DNA from: Antedon bifida
Taxonomy: Eukaryota > Echinodermata > Crinoidea > Comatulida > Antedonidae
Direction of reading: 5' to 3'
Assembly: GCA_963402885.1 (NCBI GenBank)
Contig: OY727096.1
Span: 31,353,820 to 31,417,819 of the forward strand
DNA length: 64,000 nucleotides
Shown: in pieces, positions 55,966-64,000 of the stretch
Layout: each line of letters starts with the position of its first letter
Position numbering within the stretch: the stretch's first letter is position 1
The notes under the pieces: generated by a model
Told to the model about the DNA's origin: nothing
The model's database searches: none
Seen by the model: only the letters and a program-made list of their open reading frames with translations
Translations under genes and position numbers: made by a program

Positions 55966-57299
55966 AACTTAAAAAAATAATAATTCATAAGCACTGACAG
56001 ACACACTAACCGCAAGATATGATAATATAATATTTATCAAAATCAATCGAGCTAATTCGTCTTCAAATACACAGACGATAACGATTGCAAATTGTTAAGC
56101 AGATGCGAAGAAGTCGCTTTATTTAAGCCTTTAAATTCCGATGAAAAAGATAAAAATAAATATTGCTTTTCCGAAAATTAACTAATAAGTCAATGGCCTT
56201 TGAAATATTTTTTTAAAAATTAAATTGGTAATTTTTATCAACACGAGAAATTACATACTGCACAAGTACTTTCATGTTATGAGTCGGAAGTGTTATAGCA
56301 AATGAGGTAAAATAGATACGCACATAGATGGCTGTGTCAACATTTTTTATTGGCGCTAAGTGACTTAGTAAATCTAAAAAAAGGATATTTACGCATTGGC
56401 CTGCTTAAAGCACCTACTTCATGTTGTATAAGACGGCCATTGGTTTTAAAGCTTAATCGTAAACTTGCAAAATCCTAATCTTCTTTGTCTTCGACTGAGT
56501 TGTAGCTCAGCAAGTGCAAATATCCACAGCAACAATGTTTTATAGTTTGAATAGTACCTGAGAATGTTTCGCCCTTGCCGAACCTGTTCACCACTCTCAC
56601 TTTTCAATCTATAAACCTTCATTATAGGCCTAAACCTTCATCTCTCACGCGCAAACTTAATCTTTACGCGTGGCTTAATCCATCAAAAACTCCTCTTAAT
56701 CCTAACCCGTGCGATATATAAATACTCGAAAATCCAGTTTAACTATTACTTTTGTGCTTAATATAAACCGGATTAATCTAGCCCCGATACCCTCTGATCT
56801 TTTTTTCATAATTCTTAGCTGATTGTAAAACTTTATAGCTAGCTCAGATTTGACGCAAAGAACGAATGCCCAATAGATGAAATGACTATTCTTTGTTTAA
56901 AAGTAATTTGATCAGGCTGGTTATAACGTGATGTGATTGCTGTTAATTTTTTAATAAAACGCACTTTCAAACTTCACTCTTTCCGGACTCAACGTAACGT
57001 CAACGTCATCTGAACTGTCAATTCCTTGTTGCAACCAAGCTTTTTTTACATTCTAGTATTACTTCATTTAACTGGTATAATGTATATATTTGGTAATAAT
57101 AAAGAGTGTAAATAAGGGAATAGATAGAAGATACAGACCGATATCAATGGTTTAGTATACATGGTAATCGTTTGACACATTTTCGGGAAAATTGAGTTAA
57201 ATATTTAATTGTGTTTAGTTTTTGACAGCAAACTCCACTTGAATTTATCCTATATCTTATCTATTCCTTAATCCATGATCTTATATAATACTGTATGGA
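55966..57299. other. Intergenic, no gene recognised
   Basis: AT-rich; a GTTGCAACCAAGCTTTTTTT at about 57030 may be a remnant family C terminus. Nothing else supported. Confidence 0.5.
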
Positions 57300-57655
57300 G
57301 TCAATGGTAATATCCTGTATGTATATATCTTATCGAGTCTCAATATAGTAATATCCCCTATGATCTTTAACTTGTCGGGTAAATAGCAATATATCACCTA
57401 TGATCTTTAACTTGTCGGGTAAATAGCAATATATCCCCTATGTATCTTTAACTTGTCGGGTAAATAGCAATATATCCCCTATGATCTTTAACTTGTCGTG
57501 TAAATAGCAACATATCCCCTATCTTAACTTGTCGGGTAAGTAGCAATATATCCCCTATGTATCTTTAACTTGTCGGGTAAATAGCAATATATCACCTATG
57601 TATCTTAACTTAAATAATAATATCTGTATGATCTTAACTTCGGGTCAATAGTTTA
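57300..57655. repeat. 40/41-bp tandem array
   Basis: About seven units of ATATCCCCTATGATCTTTAA-CTTGTCGGGTAAATAGCAAT; units alternate between ATGATC and ATGTATC (40 vs 41 bp) and two are shortened. Edges decay on both sides. Confidence 0.92.
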
Positions 57656-58147
57656 AGCAATAATTATAGAACTTATGACCGCACAGAAATTAGTTATTGA
57701 GATCATCTGTTAATCCTCCTCGATCTTCCATAAAGATTGCTTCTTTAATCAAGATTAACAATTTGCAAACCGTTACAAAGAGTTCACTTGGAGGTGAGAA
57801 GTTTATACAAAAGTAAAAGAAACAACAACTCGTAAATATTGGGTTTCCCCAGTGTGAAATAAAAGTGTTAATGTATTGTATTGTATTGTAATACAAAATT
57901 AACATAAGTTACATAAGTTAAAATTAGTATTATTTATAATGCAGCCCAAGATTGATTTATAATTATTATAATTAATGATGATGTTTCTAATTTTTGAGTT
58001 TCTATCAATATTATATTAATTAGTGATTGCATACCTTCGTGTACATTTATAATGTAATACATAGGCCTACATACTGTACATCTCCACCACCCTCTCCAAA
58101 AAAAATGGTGCGCCTATAATCAGGTTAATTGCATTGCATAAAAAGTG

Positions 58148-58323
58148 AATGTCAGTTTGATGTAATGGATAGGTATCTAACTTGTCATGGATAAAAGCAT
58201 GGTTCAAATCCTGCTGAATACCGGTACATAAACGTCTATGCTATTATTATATTATTATTATTATGCTATTAAAAGTATCTATAATTTACCACCTTATAAA
58301 ACAAAGTTGAATAAATAAATAAA
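58148..58323 (+). mobile_element. tRNA-derived SINE with AATA-repeat tail
   Basis: Box A-like TTGATGTAATGGATAGG and a box B GGTTCAAATCC 45 nt later, with possible TCAG/CTGA acceptor pairing, then a body containing an (ATT)n run and the 3' tail CAAAGTTGAATAAATAAATAA, which matches the tails at 8456-8516 and 37222-37279. Head, body and LINE-like tail are the three parts of a SINE. Confidence 0.6.
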
Positions 58324-60261
58324 TTCCATCTAACATAAAGTGATCAACGATTTTTGTACGCGCAAGAAGTAAACGTATGCCTTTTTGTTTTCATAATATA
58401 GAATTATTATCTGTATTGCATTTATAAAATATTGCTATGAATTTAATAAATAATAACCATAAATATTAATAAGTGTTGTGCATTTATTTAATATTTATGA
58501 TTGCGTCAACATGCGTATATAATGAATAACACGTGTCTTCAGTCATGTTTTATTTATGAACATATACCATGTCAGAACCTTTAATAAGTTATGATACAAC
58601 TTACAAATTTAATTATACTTCATATATTGTGTAGGCCTATCCCAAGTAAACGTTGATTAATTTGGAACACAGTGTTAAATCAAACTGAAAATATTGGGCT
58701 TTATGGCGCTTGTACATCGAAAATGTATTCATTCATTCATTTATTTTTTTCGGATAGAACATCCATATACAAATCATTCATACAAAAAACAAAAAGAGAA
58801 ATAATTTCACCAGGAAATTAACAAGTTAAGCAACTTCCACATAACCAATCTACAATATCCCAAAATACCAATTTACACCAACGCTGATGTACGTTAAATA
58901 TTGGAACCATTGAGTTCTTCCAATATTCATAGAATGAGGGAACGTTATTCGTTACAAACATCACTTGCGTTATTAGCCTATATCTAGTCAATTTCAGTAG
59001 CTACGTAACAGTGCATTTATTGACTCGCAAAAAACTCTAGAGGTACAAATTTTGGAAAAAATTAAGTGATGTTAAGATACCAACTGATAACTTTTATTAA
59101 GTTGAACTCTGACCTCAGTTTATTTAACGCATCATTTGTGATTCAACCAATTTAGGGAATTCCCTTAACGCAGTTTTATTTATAGAAACGTCTTTGTTCT
59201 TATCAACCACGTGACCATTTCTAATCTATCATGTATCAATGTTTATTTATAGGCCACAAATGTATAAGAAAACATTATAGCAATACTGTACTGTGCTGCT
59301 AACTTGTAATTATGTTGTTAATCCAATATTCCTACTAATTGATATACTTAAAAGCAATTCCTCTCTGACAATTTTAATTTTGAAGTTTCGATTTTTAGCT
59401 ATTTGTTATTTAATATTTGTTTGTGTATCTTAGATCAGTCACTACTACTGTTATTTATTCACATTTTGGTGAATTTATATTAAATCAGAACATAACAATA
59501 TTTAATTGTAATATATAAAGCTGCATTGTAATATATTTTAAATTTTACATGCAAAATCCCTCTATAAATCATTGTGATAATAAATTGCTAGCAAGTTAGT
59601 GAAACAGTGTGGTGATTTAAGACTCCGTATTCGGACTTTTTTTCTGCTGCCTTGGTCAATTTTTTTCGGTTTATTAGGCCTTTTCCTGGTTTATATAACA
59701 ATAACACTTTCTTGATTTTTACACTTGTGTTAAACAGCGCATAGAGACTATTTGTATTTTGCGCTATACAAATTTAAAACCATTAACCATGATACGATTT
59801 ATCTAATAAATAAAAGAAATTAGTTTGCAGGTAAAAAGAACTTGCATATAAAACAATAGCTATATATATTTATGAATCAATAAGCTAATTAGTAGAGCAA
59901 TCTAATAAGTTCACGGTCAAACAGCGGTCCCCTGTAGCAAGATCCGATAGACAAAGGAATTTGATTCGTAAATCAATTCATAATTTGATTTGCATAATCA
60001 CGCGCATGTGAATTATGCAAATGCCAATGAATTAGACAAGTAGATCGATGTGCAAGTATATAATTTGTTATTAGCATCAGGAACTTAGTGAGTTAATTAA
60101 CATTGATTTAACATTTCTTGTAAATCATTTTTTTTGGTCATTGACACTCGTGTTTGTAAGTGTTCCCCCTTCTCACAATTACATTTACAAACAATCTTTA
60201 TAATGGAATCATCTAATATTAAACTTGGACCTTTTATTATTTTATGCTTTTCTATGTTTAT
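58324..60261. other. Intergenic, no gene recognised
   Basis: AT-rich; (ATTC)n-like run ATTCATTCATTCATTTATTT at 58726-58750 looks like the reversed tail of another short retroelement. Includes the octamer palindrome at 59988. Confidence 0.5.
59988..60022. promoter_or_regulatory. Inverted pair of octamer (POU) sites
   Basis: ATTTGCATAATCAC-GCGCAT-GTGAATTATGCAAAT: two consensus octamer motifs (ATTTGCAT and ATGCAAAT) in an imperfect 35-bp dyad around a CG-containing centre. Next to it lie ACAAAGG (Sox/TCF-like, 59951) and an AATTAG homeobox-like site. Candidate enhancer; target gene unknown. Confidence 0.35.
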
Positions 60262-60356
60262 TAGTCGCGTGCAACTACCGACTCAGCTTACTATGTCGGT
60301 CGGTTGGTCGGTAAACACTAACTTGAGCACGCGACTGCAGCCATATATATGGCCTT
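60262..60356 (+). mobile_element. GGTCGGT element (family B) beside MITE A
   Basis: TTAGTCGCGTGCAACTACCG, ACTCAGCTTACTATG, TCGGTCGGTTGGTCGGTAAACACTAAC, TTGAGCACGCGACTGCAGCC, ATATATATGGCCTTG. Lies 28 bp left of the family A copy. Confidence 0.75.
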
Positions 60357-60383
60357 GTTTTTTAAAATGTTTTTCTGATCGCG

Positions 60384-60526
60384 TAAAGCTCTACCAACAC
60401 TATCAAACTTTATGTGACAAAAAATGTGATGTGCTCATATATGGACATGGTGATGTCATATCACTACCATATTTGGGCACATCACACTTTTTTGTCAAAC
60501 TAGTTTGATAGTGTAGACAGAACTTT
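60384..60526. mobile_element. MITE family A copy 4
   Basis: TAAAGCTCTACCAACACTATC ... TTTGATAGTGTAGACAGAACTTT with interior TATGGACATGGTGATGTCATATCACTACCATA. Good uninterrupted reference for the nested copy at 31455-31724. Confidence 0.9.
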
Positions 60527-62105
60527 TTGTTGTACCATCGTTTTCTGAAAGTGAATATTTCAGTACTTTTTATTGACCCAACATTGACGTTAGTACTGTC
60601 AAAGATTATATATATCTTTTGGTACTGTTCAAACAAGTGCTATAAATTCAATATCCACATGCGTGTCGTATAATTATTATTATCATACATTAGTGCAAGA
60701 AATCCCGTAATAACTAATAGCATTACTATAATTGCATAGAAAATACTGTCTATTTTTACAATATTGAATGTATAAGCCCGTAACTTAGTGTTATGTAATG
60801 GTATAATAAATTGTGTATACTCTAGTCTATACAACGCTTATCAATATTTTTACATTTTTAGTGTATTCTATCAAATATAAACAAATCCTAAACAAAAATA
60901 ACTATGTCTGTTTTCAACACTATATTTTAAAACATTTCATTGACATTAATACTTTTTAATACTTCTCAAAAGAATACAATAATTAACTTCGTAAACAATA
61001 TAATAATATTAATAGAAATGTAGAAATGAAACTTAATAAAGGCAAACAAATTGGTAATACTTACAAAACAAGTGATAATATATTCGAATCATCACAGTGA
61101 CAAAAATAGGCCTTATGATATCCAACGCTAACCTAAACTGTCGCTAAACTCCAGATTACATATTAAATACATGTGCATAATTAGCATAAAACGTTTAAGT
61201 TAGTACCTGACCGTAACTATGATTGGTGCAGACTACACTGTACTCAGCTTTGGTCTGATTGGTGCAGACTATTAGCTCTCACTCACATTGATTTATAATT
61301 CGTACGCGCTGTACGCGAGAGAGCAGATCACATTTCCAAACATTGTTAATCTCTCTTTGTACGTCACAAATCTAGAATATTCAACTTAAAGTATGTATTG
61401 TGATTCTAGAGTGTTTTCTCTTATTCCCGTGGTCTGTTCTTCTATGCAAGGTCGGCACAAGGTACCTTTCCTATGTACCATATGTTACGTATAGTCATGG
61501 GCCTATATCAGCTTTTGTACACAAACACGGCCATACCACTATAGTAACTAATTGTTAGTGTCAAAATTGATAGAGAAGATCAACTTTTCATTAACCACAT
61601 CTGTCAAAAATATGAACGATCTTGAGTAATATTCGAGGTTATTCACTGTAAAAGTGGTATTGTGTTGTGTTGTTACAGTATACATTCTTTGTTCACTATT
61701 AACGTCGGTGCTTCATTTATCGGTGCTTTATTGACCGTTGATACAAATATGTATATTTAAACTCATTTATCTAAACAAATTTACAGTACAATATTTTAAA
61801 ATGATTTTATATTTGAAATAACATTCGTCTAATATTAGTCGTTACCACTTATAAATAAAACGGTACATTCATTGCTGATGCTAATGCTCAAACAGAATTG
61901 TAAAGTAATTAAATTGCGTTAATATATTGATGACATTAACCATACAATTACAAATTAGCCTTCATTCATCGTGTATTTTTTTAAATAAATAATTTATTAT
62001 GATTTTAAATAAAGAAAAGTATAGTGTGTACACGATTTATTTTTTCATTCAAATATATTCAAACCTTAACTCTATACTGTATTTTAGATAAGTGCGCTTA
62101 AGGAT
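60527..62105. other. Intergenic, no gene recognised
   Basis: AT-rich unique DNA; duplicated words GATTGGTGCAGACTA at about 61221 and 61259 (38 bp apart) are the only repeat noted. Confidence 0.5.
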
Positions 62106-62320
62106 AGTGGAGCAGCAAAACAATGGATTGGACACAGAATTGAAGGAGGATTATTGAAAATTGTGATAGAAGGAAGATATGAAGGTAAAACAAGAAGAGG
62201 AAGGAAAAGGATAGCTATGCTTGATAGAAAAATAAAAATACATATTCGGAACTAAAAGCACTAAATAGAGAAGTATGGAGAAAGAAGACTGTCATTGCCA
62301 AATGGCAGATGGCAAGGTAG
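62106..62320 (+). pseudogene. Decayed C-terminal fragment of a non-LTR retrotransposon ORF2
   Basis: Reads SGAAKQWIGHRIEGGLLKIV, IEGRYEGKTRRGRKRIAMLD, then after a frameshift near 62235 TYSELKALNREVWRKKTVIA ending in TAG. The GG-LK-VIEG-x-EGK-x-RGR-KR pattern followed by LK...W is typical of the C-terminus of RTE/jockey-like endonuclease-reverse transcriptases. Only the last ~70 residues remain; no RT motifs upstream. Confidence 0.5.
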
Positions 62321-64000
62321 ACAAGGTAGACTAAATCTTCCGTCTTCCACAGCCACGGACTTGTTAAATTTTGCAGAGTGGGTTGTTTCGACAAGAAAAC
62401 TTTGATGGACGAGCAAAGATGCGGAATAAGTTGGTGTACGAATATTCTATACATAAAAAAACAAATTTACATGAAAAAACAGTCTTTTTTATTTATTAAA
62501 GTAATTTAAAAGTTAGAAAAAAGATTTATATTACTTCACAAAAGTTAAATCGATAATCACCCCACCCTTTCTCCACATACACCTACCACCCTAAGCCCCC
62601 AGGGCGCGTGGACCCGCTGGCCATTTGTAGGCCTAATGGTCCGGGTTGAACGACCGTAATAATACTTCCAGTTTTTAGTTAAGTGTACCTGTATAAATGA
62701 ATGTATAGCCCTGCGACGACTAAATGCAACAAACATGACCATTCGAAAAGTTAAAATTTAACAAAATACCAGTAAACGCAAATTAGAGGGTTACCGTATT
62801 ATTGTACATGTGGTATAAGTAGCCTATAGACATAGGCCTAAATATAAACATAAATTAGTAGAAAAATAATGAATAAAACTACAAATGCAGGTTGATTATA
62901 TTCTATCTACTGGTCTGTATTTTATACATTTTTAAATTCTCCATTTTGAACCCTTTCATTCTCAAACAGGATTCCACGTTATTTGGGAAATAATAAATAG
63001 GGCTGTGTCACTTTTGAATAGTGGGTTTAAAAAGATATCATTGCTTCTTTTGGCCACTTCTGATGGACGCAGGTTTATGTTTAGAATGTATACTAGTGTA
63101 TTTTACTTTTAGCCCCAACCAACAGTGCTTTGTAGACATACAATGCATGACCCTTGCAAATGATGACATTTATGGCTTGCAACCCAATTTAAAAAATGTT
63201 TAATCAATGCAACGTAGGAATAAAAGGAAATAAAAAATTCCTGTCGCAAAAACTGAAAGATTTAAAAATAGTCCTGTCCTCTATTTGATGAAATTATTAG
63301 AAAATAGTAGTAAATAAACAACTAAATATTTGGGTTCACCAATTGGAACCTATTTTTTTTTATTGACATACATATTTATATACATTTTACCTTTGATATA
63401 TTTAAAATAATTTTTTGTGTGTAAAGAATACGTCAATTCAGCACTTCTGCTGCCTTTGTATTTTTATATGTTATTGTTTTTTAATAAAGATACCGAGATA
63501 TATATGATTTGTACGTTACATTTTTTATTTTAACCTTCTTACGTTTCATTGTTATTGATTATGTTTCTATCTTTTCTGCTTTTGAAGGAAATAAATGTTT
63601 ATTTTGAATTGATTTTGATTTGAAATGCAAACCTTTGGACGATCCCGGCCAGGCGCTGCTTTTGACGCAATGCGAAATCTAACCAAGGATCGAATCATTA
63701 AAACTTAAAAAACCTTCTTAAGGAGTTTAAAAACATCACATATGTTCAGCCTATCCTGCTCGAGGTTGTCCTGCAAGTCAACAAAAGGCGGCGTGTATTT
63801 CACACCTTGGTCAACTCAATTAACACTAATTAAAGCATTTTGCGTCCCACATCATCATGGTGCGACTATTGAATTAATTTGTACATGCTTGAAATGAATT
63901 ATAATTGATGAAAGATAAATTACAATCTTGCTAATATTTACGTTTTCAAGTAGGCCTACTTTTCAAGTTGAATTAAAAAATACCAACAACGATAAATGCA
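62321..64000. other. Intergenic to window end, no gene recognised
   Basis: A C-rich patch at 62558-62640 (CACCCCACCCTTTCTCCAC, CCCCCAGGGCGCGTGG) and TAGGCCTA octamers at 62627, 62834 and 63951. Open frames at most 61 codons, no motif. Confidence 0.5.

Overview
The window is AT-rich eukaryotic DNA with spliced genes (GT-AG introns), long introns and a dense load of small repeats. There are no operons, Shine-Dalgarno sites or phage/plasmid features. The gene set (CCDC93, a kisspeptin-receptor-like GPCR with two coding introns, a NeuroD-type bHLH factor with a 5' UTR intron), deuterostome-like MITE/SINE content and a strikingly frequent TAGGCCTA octamer point to an invertebrate deuterostome, most likely an echinoderm. 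That placement is an inference, not a database result.

Layout. (1) 1-12.5 kb, + strand: the last eight coding exons (319 residues and the stop) of CCDC93, the coiled-coil subunit of the endosomal CCC complex; the 5' exons lie outside. Its introns hold a 16-bp array, a 20-bp array, a four-copy 357-bp tandem repeat, several MITEs and LINE/Penelope-like debris. (2) 12.5-20.8 kb: intergenic, with a pogo-like MITE, a 213-bp TIR element, a compound GGTTCCCACTAG MITE and a 22-bp ACGCGT-bearing array. (3) 20.8-26.5 kb, - strand: a complete 351-residue kisspeptin-receptor-like GPCR in three coding exons; the end of its first coding exon with the splice donor has been tandemly duplicated into the intron. 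(4) 26.5-48.7 kb: a gene-poor stretch with TTAA-flanked and other MITEs, two tiny palindromic inserts with perfect 5-bp target duplications, a 1.8-kb TIR transposon without recognised coding capacity, a 42-bp perfect palindrome, tRNA-derived elements and a possible decayed coding region. (5) 48.75-49.8 kb, - strand: the single coding exon of a NeuroD-family gene. (6) 49.8-64 kb: intergenic, with MITEs, a 40-bp array, a tRNA-derived SINE, an octamer-site palindrome and a decayed LINE ORF fragment.

The three genes are functionally independent (endosomal recycling, neuropeptide signalling, neurogenesis) and show no sign of co-regulation. The main novelty is the repeat landscape: several independent MITE families (some nested), ultra-short palindromic insertions, and an over-represented palindromic octamer that no visible repeat family explains. 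All exon boundaries were read by eye from splice signals and reading frame.
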